Shown: piece after piece, positions 35,399 to 43,760 of the stretch
Numbering within the stretch: position 1 is the stretch's first letter
How the letters are laid out: each line of letters starts with the position of its first letter
Assembly: GCF_013364155.1 (NCBI RefSeq)
Contig: NZ_CP054916.1
Coordinates: 4,337,001-4,401,000 of the forward strand
Length of the DNA stretch: 64,000 nt
Reading direction: 5' to 3'
Origin: Streptomyces sp. NA02950
GTDB taxonomy: Bacteria > Actinomycetota > Actinomycetes > Streptomycetales > Streptomycetaceae
The notes under the pieces: generated by a model
What the model saw: only the letters and a program-made list of their open reading frames with translations
Told to the model about the DNA's origin: nothing
The model's database searches: none
Position numbers and translations under genes: made by a program

Positions 35399-36708
35399 AC
35401 CGCCGCCTCCGCGGCTCCGGCGTCGACCGGGATGTAGACGGCGACCTCGTATCCGCCGTCCTCCGCCACGGTCCCCGCCGTCATCTCCCCGTTCAGCATC
35501 GTCACCCGCTCCCGCATACCCAGCAGCCCGTGGCCCATCCCCGGCGAGGGGCGGACGGCCCGGGTGGGCGGACCGTTGACGATCCGCAGCCCGATACCGC
35601 CGAGGACGTAGGAGAGTTCGACGCGGGCGGTGGAGCCGGGGGCGTGGCGCAGCGCGTTGCTGAGCGCCTCCTGCACGATCCGGTACGCGGACAGCTCGAC
35701 GCCCGGCGGCAGCGGGCGCACCGCGCCGGTGGTGACGTGCTCGACCGTCAGACCCGCGGCCCGGGCCCCCGCGAAGAGCGTGTCCAGGGTGGCGAGGGTG
35801 GGCTGCGGCGCCTCCGGGCCGGCGTCGGCGTACGCGTCGGGGTCGTCGGCCCGTACGACCCCGAGGACCCGGCGCAGTTCGGTGAGGGCGGCCACGGCGT
35901 TCTCCCGGATGGTCGCGAAGCTCCTGGCCAGCTCCTCGGGCGGGTTCCGCACCCGGTACGGGGCGGCCTCCGCCTGGATGGCGATGACGGACATGTGGTG
36001 GGCGACGACGTCGTGCAGTTCGCGGGCGATGGTCGCGCGCTCCTCCAGGAGCGTACGGCGGGACCGCTCCTCGACGGTGGCCGACTTCTCCACGGCGACC
36101 TGCTGTTTGGTCTCGCGCAGACTGCGGGTGGCGACGACCGCACCCACGACCAGACAGGAGATCATCACCATCGGGAAGATGTCCGCGCTGCGCAGGCTGA
36201 CGGCGTCGAAGAACACCCCGAGCCCGGCCGTGAGCACCAGCATCTGGACCGCGGTGCGCGGACGGGTCTGCGAGGCGACGACGGCCATCACCGCGATGTG
36301 CGCGGCGATCAGGGTCCATGGCCACGGCCAGGTGTCGTAGATGTTGTGCCCGGCGGCGTCCGAACCCGCCGCGATCCCCGCCGCGAACGACAGCCACCAG
36401 GCGCCGACCGGCCGGAACAGCGAGATCATCAGCGGTACGCCGCAGAAGACGGCGAGCGGCAGATTGCCGCCGGAGCCCTGGCTGTAGGCGAGCGCGATCA
36501 GGAAGAACGCGAACCCCGTGATCGCCGCGTGCGGCAGCCAACCCACATACGGCCGCGCCCGCCGGGGCACCCACCGCTTCAGCGGGTGCGCGTCGCCGAG
36601 CGGCGGCAGCGGGCGGAACGCGAAGGCGCCGGTGATCAAGTCCTGCCGCAGTCCGGACAGCGCGCTGCGGACCAGGCGGAGTTCGGTCCGCGGAATCGTC
36701 TCAGTCAC
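35395..36708 (-). CDS. DesK/NarL-type sensor histidine kinase
   Basis: A 437-residue kinase with an N-terminal membrane domain of about five spans (residues 55-200, including LPHAAITGFAFFLIALAYSQ and FPMVMISCLVVGAVVATRSL), a HisKA_3 domain with the phosphoacceptor His in ARELHDVVAHHMSVIAIQAE, and a short HATPase with the N box IVQEALSNALRHAPG and the G box GMGHGLLGMRERV. It lacks a large ectodomain, so a membrane signal is likely. The GTG start precedes the regulator in the operon. Confidence 0.93.
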   Translation of the reverse strand: MTETIPRTELRLVRSALSGLRQDLITGAFAFRPLPPLGDAHPLKRWVPRRARPYVGWLPHAAITGFAFFLIALAYSQGSGGNLPLAVFCGVPLMISLFRPVGAWWLSFAAGIAAGSDAAGHNIYDTWPWPWTLIAAHIAVMAVVASQTRPRTAVQMLVLTAGLGVFFDAVSLRSADIFPMVMISCLVVGAVVATRSLRETKQQVAVEKSATVEERSRRTLLEERATIARELHDVVAHHMSVIAIQAEAAPYRVRNPPEELARSFATIRENAVAALTELRRVLGVVRADDPDAYADAGPEAPQPTLATLDTLFAGARAAGLTVEHVTTGAVRPLPPGVELSAYRIVQEALSNALRHAPGSTARVELSYVLGGIGLRIVNGPPTRAVRPSPGMGHGLLGMRERVTMLNGEMTAGTVAEDGGYEVAVYIPVDAGAAEAAV

Positions 36709-36800
36709 GCATCACACGGTAGGGAGCGGGCGGGGCGGCGTCGTCCCCACCGGCGCGGATTCCCGGGCGTCCTCCTCAAGTACTACGGGACGGGCTCATA

Positions 36801-36845
36801 CGGTCACCACTCGTGCGGTCACGACTCGTGCGGTCACGCGTCGGG
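36801..36845. repeat. 15-bp tandem repeat at the end of the formamidase gene
   Basis: CGGTCACCACTCGTG, CGGTCACGACTCGTG and CGGTCACGCGTCGGG follow one another. The third unit contains the stop codon of the minus-strand formamidase gene (36834-36836). Confidence 0.8.
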
Positions 36846-37844
36846 GCCGTCGGCGGCGAGCCGGGCGATCTCGTCGACGGCCGTGCGTGCGGCGGGGGCC
36901 GTCGGGTCGATCAGCGGGAAGTGCCCGGCCCCGGCGATGCGGACGACCCGCGGCGGCTGCCGCGCGGCGGTCGCGGCCGCCACGAAGGAGTCGACGACCT
37001 GCGGCGGAACGTCGACGTCGGTGCCGCCCCGCACCAGTGTGGTGCGGACGCCGGTGGGCAGCAGCGCGGCGGGATCGGCGAACGGCAGCCGGGCCGCCCC
37101 TTCGTCGCCGGTGCCGAGGAGCTGGTCCACCGCGTCGGAACAGACGTGCAGCGCACGGGCGGTGGTGAGGTCCGCGATGGGGGCGAGGGCCACCACCCCG
37201 CGGACGCGCGGCGGCGCGGACAGCCGCCAGGGCGCCCCCGGCGGCAGCCGGTGCCGCGCCGCCGCCCACAGCGCGGCGTGTCCGCCCGCGGAGTGCCCGG
37301 CGAGCACGGGCCGTTCGGCGTCGACACCGGGCAGTGCGTTCTCCCGCACCAGGCGCGGCACGGCGTCCACGACGGCGGCGATGTCGTCGAACGTCTCCGG
37401 CCACCGTCCCGCCAGGTGCTGCGCCCCTGCCGGGTGTTCCGGATGAGCCTCACCGCCGGGCTCAACCCCACGGCCCGCCCGCCGCGCGGCGCCCGGCGTC
37501 CCGCCATCGCAGCTGCCGGAAGCCCCCGGCCCGCCACGACGGCCGGGTGCCACGCCCCCGCGGCGGTATTCGGGGAGGGCGACCGCCAGGCCGTGTATCG
37601 CCAGGTGGGCGGCGAAGGGGGACAGATGGCGGCGGTCACAGGCGGCGCGCCAGGCGCCGCCGTGGAACAGCAGGACCAGCGGGGCGGGGCCACCCGCCGC
37701 CCCCTCGGGCGGCAGGTGGAAGTCCACCACCTGGTCCGGGTGTTCGCCGTACGCGGCGGTCGCGTCCGGCGCCACCGCGGCGAGGCCGAAGAGGGACGCC
37801 TCCTCGGCCGCCGCGACCCCGGCGGGGTCCCGCGGGTCCATCAT
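36834..37844 (-). CDS. Alpha/beta hydrolase, probable kynurenine formamidase
   Basis: A 336-residue alpha/beta hydrolase whose start overlaps the kynureninase stop as ATGA. It has the HGGXW oxyanion motif (FHGGAW, residues 60-65), typical of the HGGXW class of kynurenine formamidases, the nucleophile elbow GHSAGGH (Ser185), an Asp in RGGTDVDVPP and a His in GAGHFPL. Formamidase hydrolyses N-formylkynurenine to kynurenine, exactly the missing step between the dioxygenase and kynureninase in this operon. Residues about 96-147 form a Gly/Arg/Pro-rich insertion between the strand ending LPEYRR and the helix ETFDDIAAVVDAV, which is unusual for the family. Substrate is inferred from context. Confidence 0.82.
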   Translation of the reverse strand: MMDPRDPAGVAAAEEASLFGLAAVAPDATAAYGEHPDQVVDFHLPPEGAAGGPAPLVLLFHGGAWRAACDRRHLSPFAAHLAIHGLAVALPEYRRGGVAPGRRGGPGASGSCDGGTPGAARRAGRGVEPGGEAHPEHPAGAQHLAGRWPETFDDIAAVVDAVPRLVRENALPGVDAERPVLAGHSAGGHAALWAAARHRLPPGAPWRLSAPPRVRGVVALAPIADLTTARALHVCSDAVDQLLGTGDEGAARLPFADPAALLPTGVRTTLVRGGTDVDVPPQVVDSFVAAATAARQPPRVVRIAGAGHFPLIDPTAPAARTAVDEIARLAADGPDA

Positions 37845-39082
37845 CCGTCCTCCGCCGCCCGGCTCTCCGCCAGGACATCGGCCAGCACCCGCGCCGCCCG
37901 CTCCCCGTCCGCGAACCCCGTGTACAGCGGGGTGAAGCCGAACCGCAGCACATCGGGGCGGCGGAAGTCGCCGACCACACCGCGCCGTACCAGTTCCGCC
38001 ATCACCGCGCCCGCGTCCGGGCATCGCAGCGCGACCTGGCTGCCGCGCTCGGCGTGCGCGGCGGGGGTGATCGACTCGACCCGCCCCGCCGGGACGTACG
38101 CCTCGACACAGCGCAGGAAGAAGTCGGTCAGGGCCAGGCTCTTCGCCCGTACGTCCTCGATCGCGACGTCGTCCCACACCTCCAGCGCGGCCTCCAGCGC
38201 CAGCATGGAGAGGATGTCCGGGGTGCCGACGCGGCCGCGGGCCGCGCCGTCGGCGGGGGTGTAGGCGGGGTCCATGCCGAACGGGTCGGCGTGCGAGTTC
38301 CAGCCGGGGAGCGGTGAGTCGAAACGGGGCTGGTGCTCCTGGGCGACATACAGGTACGCCGGCGAACCGGGCCCGCCGTTGAGGTACTTGTACGTACAGC
38401 CCACGGCGAGATCGACCCCGTGCGCGTCCAGCCCGACCGGCAGCGCGCCCGCGCTGTGGCACAGGTCCCAGACGACGAGCGCGCCCGCGGCGTGCACGGC
38501 GGCCGTCGTCCCGGGCAGGTCATGGAGCCGGCCGGTCCGGTAGTCGACATGGTTGACCAGCGCGACCGCGGTGCGCGGCCCGACCGCGGTGGACACGTCG
38601 GCCGCCGCCACCGGCCGCAGGGTGCAGCCGGTCATGCGGGCTGCGGACTCGGCGATGTAGCCGTCGGTCGGGAACGTGGACTCGTCGACGAGGATCTGGT
38701 CGCGGTGGGCACCGCGCGCCTGGGCGATCCGTACCGCGCCGACCATCGCCTTGAAGACGTTCACGCTCGTCGAGTCGCCCACGACCAGCCGGCCGGGGGC
38801 GGCCCCGACCAGCCGTCCGACCCGGTCGCCGATCCGCTCCGGCGCGGTCCACCAGCCGCTCTCCTCCCAGGAGCGGATGCGCAGCGCGCCCCATTCCCGG
38901 GTGATGACATCGGCCAGCCGGGCGGGGACGGTGTGCGGGAGCGCGCCGAGCGAATTGCCGTCCAGGTAGACGGCGTCGTCGAGCGCGAAGGCGTCGCGCT
39001 TGGCGCGCAGTGCGTCGGCCGCGTCCAGCCGCGCGGCCTCGTCGGTCAGTGCGTGCGTCCCGGAGATCGTGGTGTCAGACAT
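37841..39082 (-). CDS. kynU: Kynureninase
   Basis: KynU cleaves kynurenine to anthranilate and alanine with PLP. The 413-residue protein has YLDGNSLGALP near the N terminus, the phosphate-binding GDSTSVNVFKAMVG, VDYRTGRLHDL, the PLP-nitrogen Asp in VVWDLCHSAGALPVGL, the Schiff-base Lys232 in GCTYKYLNGGPGSPAYLYV and RVGTPDILSMLALEAAL. Its start overlaps the dioxygenase gene by 8 bp and its stop overlaps the formamidase start, so the three are one operon. Anthranilate could feed secondary metabolism, or the pathway may serve tryptophan breakdown. Confidence 0.95.
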   Translation of the reverse strand: MSDTTISGTHALTDEAARLDAADALRAKRDAFALDDAVYLDGNSLGALPHTVPARLADVITREWGALRIRSWEESGWWTAPERIGDRVGRLVGAAPGRLVVGDSTSVNVFKAMVGAVRIAQARGAHRDQILVDESTFPTDGYIAESAARMTGCTLRPVAAADVSTAVGPRTAVALVNHVDYRTGRLHDLPGTTAAVHAAGALVVWDLCHSAGALPVGLDAHGVDLAVGCTYKYLNGGPGSPAYLYVAQEHQPRFDSPLPGWNSHADPFGMDPAYTPADGAARGRVGTPDILSMLALEAALEVWDDVAIEDVRAKSLALTDFFLRCVEAYVPAGRVESITPAAHAERGSQVALRCPDAGAVMAELVRRGVVGDFRRPDVLRFGFTPLYTGFADGERAARVLADVLAESRAAEDG

Positions 39083-39974
39083 GGCTGCGCGCCGTCCACA
39101 GCTCGGGGAAGACGTTCTTCGCGGCGCGCTTCTCCAGCCAGGCGACCCCCGCGGAGCCGCCGGTGCCGGTCTTGGCGCCCATCGCCCGCCGGGTGGCCAC
39201 CAGATGGTCGTTGCGCCAGCGCCACACCAGCTCGGCGACCTCGGTGAGCGCCTCGCCGAGACGGGTCAGCTCGTCCTCCCACGGGCCGGGGCCGGGGCCG
39301 GAGTAGATCTCCTGCCACACCCGCTCCACGCCCGGGTCCGGTACGTACCGCTGGGCGGGGTCGCGGTCCAGTACGGCGGCGGGGACGGCGAAGCCGCGGC
39401 GGGCGAGGAAGCGCAGCACCTCGTCGTAGAGGCTGGGCTCGGTCAGCGCCTTCTCCAGCTCGGCGTGCACGCGTGGCGCGCCCCGGTGCGGGACGAGCAT
39501 GGACGCGGACTTCTCGCCGAGCAGGAACTCCATCCGGCGGTACATCGCGGACTGGAAGCCGGAGCCGTCGCCGAGCGCGGAGCGGTAGGCGTTGAACTGG
39601 CCCGGGGTGAGATGCGCGAGTGGCCTCCAGGAGCTGTTCAGCGACTCCAGCTCGTAGGTGGAGCGCTTCAGCGCGGCCATCGCGGTGGGCAGGTCGTCCT
39701 CGCGCAGCGCCTGGGCGGCGGTGTGCCACTCGTGGACGATGACGGTGAACCACAGCTCCATGACCTGGGTGGTGACCAGGAAGACCATCTCGCCGGGGTC
39801 GTCGGAGAGGGGGTGCTGGAGGTGCGTGAGGACCGAGGCCTGGACGTAGTCCTCGTACGGGGTCGTGCCCTGGAAGTCGAGGTGAGGAGCCTCGGGCTCG
39901 GCGTCCGGCGTGGCGGACCCCGGCGGTGGGGCGTCCTGGGGGGCGGTTGCGTTCGGGGCAGGCTGCTGCGACAT
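39075..39974 (-). CDS. Tryptophan 2,3-dioxygenase
   Basis: Tryptophan dioxygenase opens the indole ring with O2 and heme, giving N-formylkynurenine. I chose the ATG at 39974 (299 residues) with AGGAG 5 nt ahead. Motifs are TPYEDYVQASVL, FLVTTQVMELWFTVIVHEW, RSTYELESLNSSWRPLAHLT, SGFQSAMYRRMEFLLGEK, and the axial-heme His in LVWRWRNDHLVATRRAMG. The first about 30 residues are a Pro/Ala-rich leader. It is the first gene of the operon tdo-kynU-formamidase. A palindrome at 39995-40009 lies just upstream of the start. Confidence 0.95.
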   Translation of the reverse strand: MSQQPAPNATAPQDAPPPGSATPDAEPEAPHLDFQGTTPYEDYVQASVLTHLQHPLSDDPGEMVFLVTTQVMELWFTVIVHEWHTAAQALREDDLPTAMAALKRSTYELESLNSSWRPLAHLTPGQFNAYRSALGDGSGFQSAMYRRMEFLLGEKSASMLVPHRGAPRVHAELEKALTEPSLYDEVLRFLARRGFAVPAAVLDRDPAQRYVPDPGVERVWQEIYSGPGPGPWEDELTRLGEALTEVAELVWRWRNDHLVATRRAMGAKTGTGGSAGVAWLEKRAAKNVFPELWTARSHV

Positions 39975-39994
39975 CGCGTCTCCTGAGTACTGCT

Positions 39995-40009
39995 CGCTAC
40001 CGGGTAGCG
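39995..40009. promoter_or_regulatory. Palindrome in front of the kynurenine operon
   Basis: CGCTACC-G-GGTAGCG is a perfect 15-bp palindrome 21-35 nt upstream of the dioxygenase ATG, overlapping where RNA polymerase or the early leader would be. It is a candidate repressor site; no regulator gene is adjacent. Confidence 0.4.
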
Positions 40010-40126
40010 GTCCGCCCCTTCCTCTCGGTCTCGGAGCCCCGGTCCCCTCAGGGCCCGCATCAGCAGGCCCTGTCCGCATCATCCGTGTCATGCGGGTGTT
40101 CGGCAAGTACGGATCTTCAACGGATC

Positions 40127-40160
40127 GGGGCCCGCCGGCGGTAGACCGCCGCCGGGCCCC
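40127..40160 (-). terminator. Terminator downstream of the DUF3151 gene
   Basis: A 16-bp stem with one mismatch (40127-40142 with 40145-40160) lies 32 bp beyond the stop of the minus-strand DUF3151 gene and upstream of the kynurenine operon. Confidence 0.7.
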
Positions 40161-40192
40161 GGTCCTTTCGGAGGCGACTCAGGGGAGTCCGC

Positions 40193-40606
40193 TCAGGAGA
40201 GCGTGTCCGCCGCGGTCGGGGAGCTCTCCCGGAGGAACGTCGAGCAGCGCTCGTATTCCTCCTGCTCACCGATGGACTGGGCGGCGCGGGCGAGCGCGTG
40301 CAGGGCCCGCAGGAAGCCGCGGTTGGGCTCGTGCTCGAACGGCACCGGGCCGTGGCCCTTCCAGCCGCTGCGGCGCAGGGCGTCGAGCCCGCGGTGGTAG
40401 CCGGTGCGGGCGTACGCGTAGGACTCGACCACCCGGCCGGCCTCGAACGCCTCGTCGGCGAGCTGCGCCCAGGCGAGGGAGGAGGCCGGGTACTTCGCGG
40501 CGACCTCGGAGGGGGCCGCGCCGGACGCGAGCAGCTCCCGGGGCTCCGGGTCGTCGGGCAGATGGGTCGGGGGCGGTCCCCCGAGCAGGTTCTCGTGAAT
40601 GGCCAT
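40193..40606 (-). CDS. DUF3151 family protein
   Basis: A 137-residue soluble, mostly helical protein: MAIHENLLGGPPPTHLPDDP, then a TPR-like helical part (PASSLAWAQLADEAFEAG, VESYAYARTGYHRGLDALRR), GWKGHGPVPFEHEPNRGFLR and ALARAAQSIGEQEEYERCST. DUF3151 is widespread and conserved in actinobacteria, usually next to fba, as nearly so here; the function is unknown. The ATG at 40606 is where family homology starts. Confidence 0.9.
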   Translation of the reverse strand: MAIHENLLGGPPPTHLPDDPEPRELLASGAAPSEVAAKYPASSLAWAQLADEAFEAGRVVESYAYARTGYHRGLDALRRSGWKGHGPVPFEHEPNRGFLRALHALARAAQSIGEQEEYERCSTFLRESSPTAADTLS

Positions 40607-40723
40607 GGGTTCCAGTCTGCCTGGTCCGCCCCCGCGCCCGATACGAGGCACTGGCTCGTCCCGGCTCCCGCTCCGCCCCGGCGCCCCCGGCCCGCCCGCG
40701 GAGCGCGCCCGCGCGCGGGGGCG

Positions 40724-42337
40724 TCAGCCCGTGGCGGGGGGTTCGCCGGGGTCCAGGGGCGGGGCGGTGACACCGCAGTGGTAGGTGCACTGGGGGCGGC
40801 AGGGGCCGCACGGGTGCTCCTCCGGCCGTGCGGCGCCCGCCGCCTCCGCGGGGGCCGGAGGCGGCGTCTCCGGGACGGCCAGGACATCCGACCGCACCGT
40901 GGTCCAGGCGAGGATCGCGCCCACCGCCAGCACCACCGCGCAGATCGGCATCGCCCGCCGGAAGGACCCCGAGAAGAGGTCCGCGGACCGGTACGCGTCC
41001 TCCCCCATCCCCGCCAGCAGCGGCAGCGCCGCCACCGCGACCAGGCCCGCCGCCCGCGCCGCCGCGTTGTTGATACCGCTGGCCAGGCCCGCCCGTGCGA
41101 CGTCCACCGAGGCCAGTACGGTCGCGGTGAGCGGGGCGACCAGCACCACCATGCCCAGCCCCATCACCAGCAGCGCGGGCAGGATGTCCCGCCAGTAGAC
41201 GGCGCCCACCCCCGCCCGCGTCATCAGCAGCATCCCGGCCGCGCACAGCAGCGGGCCGACGGTCAGCGGGATCCGCGGGCCGATCCGCTTGCCGAGCTCG
41301 CCCGAGCGGGCGGACAGCAGCAGCATCAGCACGGTGGTCGGCAGCAGCGCGGTGCCCGCCCCCAGGGCCGAGTAGCCCACGACCACCTGGAGGTTCAGCA
41401 CGGTCAGGAAGAAGAAGCCGCCGAAGGCCGCGTACACGCACAGCGTCACCCCGTTCACGGCGGTGAACTGGCGGGAGGCGAAGAGCGACAGCGGCAGCAT
41501 CGGCTCGGCCCGCCTCCTCTCCACGGCGACGAAGGCCACGCCCAGCAGCACCCCGAGGACCGCCGGAACCACCACGGCGGGCGATACGCCCCCACCCGGC
41601 GCGGCGATCAGCGCATAGGTCACCAGGGCCAGCGAGAGCGCGCCCAGCGCGGCGCCCAGGACGTCGAAGCGACCGTGCGCCGCCGGGTCGCGGACCTCGG
41701 GGACGTGGCGCAGCGCGACCGGCACGCACACCGCCGCCAGCGGCACGTTGAGGAAGAACACCCAGCGCCAGCCGGGCCCGTCCACCAGCCAGCCGCCGAG
41801 GAACGGCCCGATCGCCGCACCGACACCGCCGAAGCCGGACCACAGGCCGACCGCCCGCGGCCGGTCGTCGGGGTGGATCACGGACTGGATCAGGGCGAGC
41901 GAACCGGGGGTGAGCAGCGCGCCGCCGATGCCCTGGAGGGCGCGGGCGGCGATCAGCACCGCGGCGTTCGGCGCCAGCCCGCACAGCAGTGAGGCGAGGG
42001 CGAACCACACCACCCCGAGTACAAAGATCCGCCGCCGTCCGAAGCGGTCCCCGAGCGCCCCGCCGAGCAGGATCAGCCCGGCCAGGGTGAGCATGTAGGC
42101 GTTGACGGTCCACTGGAGAACGGCCAGGCCGGCGTGGAGGTCGAGCCCGATACGGGGCAGCGCCACATTGACCACGGTGCTGTCGAGCAGCGCCATCGCC
42201 GACCCCAGCACGGTGGTGAGCACCACCCAGCGCCCGGCGGGCTCGGAGAGCCGCACCACCGTCGGCTCCCCCGCGCCGGGCGGTCCGCCCGCCGCGTCCC
42301 CGCGCGCCGCCGCGGGCCGGGGCGAGGATTCGCTCAT
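40724..42337 (-). CDS. MFS drug:H+ antiporter (DHA2 / EmrB type) with cysteine-rich tail
   Basis: A 537-residue transporter with 14 predicted spans. Motif A is GGALGDRFGRRRIFVLGVVW, the first span carries the DHA2 feature SAMALLDSTVVNVALPRIG, and motif C is LWSGFGGVGAAIGPFLGGWL. The last about 45 residues after the final span contain four clustered cysteines (CGPCRPQCTYHCG) followed by PPLDPGEPPATG. Such a tail could bind metal; it is not a usual part of the family core. Substrate is unknown, most likely an amphipathic drug. It is the gene after fba on the same strand, but a strong terminator lies between them. Confidence 0.9.
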   Translation of the reverse strand: MSESSPRPAAARGDAAGGPPGAGEPTVVRLSEPAGRWVVLTTVLGSAMALLDSTVVNVALPRIGLDLHAGLAVLQWTVNAYMLTLAGLILLGGALGDRFGRRRIFVLGVVWFALASLLCGLAPNAAVLIAARALQGIGGALLTPGSLALIQSVIHPDDRPRAVGLWSGFGGVGAAIGPFLGGWLVDGPGWRWVFFLNVPLAAVCVPVALRHVPEVRDPAAHGRFDVLGAALGALSLALVTYALIAAPGGGVSPAVVVPAVLGVLLGVAFVAVERRRAEPMLPLSLFASRQFTAVNGVTLCVYAAFGGFFFLTVLNLQVVVGYSALGAGTALLPTTVLMLLLSARSGELGKRIGPRIPLTVGPLLCAAGMLLMTRAGVGAVYWRDILPALLVMGLGMVVLVAPLTATVLASVDVARAGLASGINNAAARAAGLVAVAALPLLAGMGEDAYRSADLFSGSFRRAMPICAVVLAVGAILAWTTVRSDVLAVPETPPPAPAEAAGAARPEEHPCGPCRPQCTYHCGVTAPPLDPGEPPATG

Positions 42338-42454
42338 ACCCGGATCATCCTCGTGTGACGCGCCGGGGGCCAGCCCACAGCCGCTCCGGCGGAACCACGG
42401 GCCGTCGTTTCTCGAGCGGGTGCCGCCAGTGCCGAGCCACTGCGGTGCGACGGG

Positions 42455-42497
42455 CCGGGCCCGGGGCCCCGCAGCGATGGCGGGGCCCCGGGCCCGG
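42455..42497 (-). terminator. Terminator downstream of fba
   Basis: A perfect 18-bp GC stem (42455-42472 with 42480-42497) with a 7-nt loop, 28 bp past the fba stop codon on the minus strand. Confidence 0.88.
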
Positions 42498-42524
42498 AGG
42501 GACGCGCGCCGAGGCGCGACCGCG

Positions 42525-43550
42525 TTACTTGCTCAGCGTGGTACCCGTGGAGCGCAGGTTGGCGCACGCCTGCGTGACGCGCTCGGCCATGCCCTTCTCG
42601 GCCAGCTTGCCCCAGCTGCGCGGGTCGTAGGTCTTCTTGTTGCCGACCTCGCCGTCGACCTTGAGCACACCGTCGTAGTTGCGGAACATGTGGTCCGCGA
42701 CCGGGCGGGTGAAGGCGTACTGGGTGTCGGTGTCGAGGTTCATCTTCACGACGCCGTTCTCCAGCGCGGTGAGGATCTCCTGCTCGGTCGAGCCGGAGCC
42801 GCCGTGGAAGACGAAGTCGAACGGCTCCTGCTGGCCGGACTTCGCGGCGATGCCGTCCTGGAGCTGACGCAGCAGCTCCGGGCGGAGCACCACATTGCCC
42901 GGCTTGTAGACGCCGTGGACGTTGCCGAAGGACGCGGCCAGCAGGTAGCGGCCCTTCTCGCCCAGGCCCAGGGCCTCGGCGGTGCGCTCGACATCGGCGA
43001 CGGTGGTGTACAGCTCGTCGTTGATCTCGTGCGAGACGCCGTCCTCCTCACCGCCGGTCGGGGTGATCTCGACCTCGAGGATGATCTTGGCCTTGACGGC
43101 CTCGGCGAGCAGCTCCTGCGCGATGGCGAGGTTGTCGTCCAGCTTCTCCGCGGAGCCGTCCCACATGTGGGACTGGAACAGCGGGTTCTGTCCGCTGGCC
43201 ACCCGCTCCTGGGAGATCTTGAGCAGCGGACGGACATAGCCGTCCAGCTTGTCCTTGGGGCAGTGGTCGGTGTGCAGCGCGATGTTGACCGGGTACTTCT
43301 TGGCGACGACGTGCGCGAACTCGGCGAGCGCGACCGCGCCCGTCACCATGTCCTTGCTGTACTGACCGCCCAGGAACTCGGCACCGCCGGTGGAGATCTG
43401 GACGATGCCGTCGCTTTCCGCCTCGGCGAAGCCACGCAGCGCGGCGTGCAGGGTCTGGGTCGAGGTCACGTTGATCGCCGGGTAGGCGAACTTGCCTGCC
43501 TTCGCCCGGTCGAGCATCTCGTTGTAGATCTCGGGGGATGCGATGGGCAT
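42525..43550 (-). CDS. fba: Class II fructose-bisphosphate aldolase
   Basis: The zinc-dependent aldolase of glycolysis and gluconeogenesis, 341 residues. I chose the ATG at 43550 (MPIASPEIYNEMLDRAK), with AAGGAG 8 nt upstream. Motifs are FAYPAINVTSTQTLHAAL, the zinc ligands around ALHTDHCPKDKL, LFQSHMWDGS, EVEITPTGGEEDGV with the second metal-site Glu, SFGNVHGVYKPGNV and FVFHGGSGSTEQEI. The gene is complete. A parS site lies 134 bp upstream of its start. Confidence 0.97.
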   Translation of the reverse strand: MPIASPEIYNEMLDRAKAGKFAYPAINVTSTQTLHAALRGFAEAESDGIVQISTGGAEFLGGQYSKDMVTGAVALAEFAHVVAKKYPVNIALHTDHCPKDKLDGYVRPLLKISQERVASGQNPLFQSHMWDGSAEKLDDNLAIAQELLAEAVKAKIILEVEITPTGGEEDGVSHEINDELYTTVADVERTAEALGLGEKGRYLLAASFGNVHGVYKPGNVVLRPELLRQLQDGIAAKSGQQEPFDFVFHGGSGSTEQEILTALENGVVKMNLDTDTQYAFTRPVADHMFRNYDGVLKVDGEVGNKKTYDPRSWGKLAEKGMAERVTQACANLRSTGTTLSK

Positions 43551-43683
43551 CTGTCCGCTCCTTGTGATGTGCGGGTGAGGTTCTGGGCCCTGACCTAGAG
43601 GGGCGACGTCATCGTCGTGGCCATCTTTCCAGACTCCCCCGATTGCTCCACCCGGCGCACCCGGGGATGACACGGAAGGGGGC

Positions 43684-43707
43684 GGGTGGTTTCACGTGAA
43701 ACCACCC
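43684..43707. promoter_or_regulatory. parS, ParB-binding site
   Basis: The core GTTTCACGTGAAAC (43689-43702) is an exact match to the Streptomyces parS consensus, centred in a perfect 24-bp palindrome. parS sites load ParB near oriC for chromosome segregation. It lies between fba and pyrE (upstream of fba, downstream of pyrE), outside any coding sequence. Confidence 0.93.
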
Positions 43708-43760
43708 ATGTCAGCGGAGTGTGCACCACTCCCGGCGGACGTCACTCCCGGTGGGCGCCC

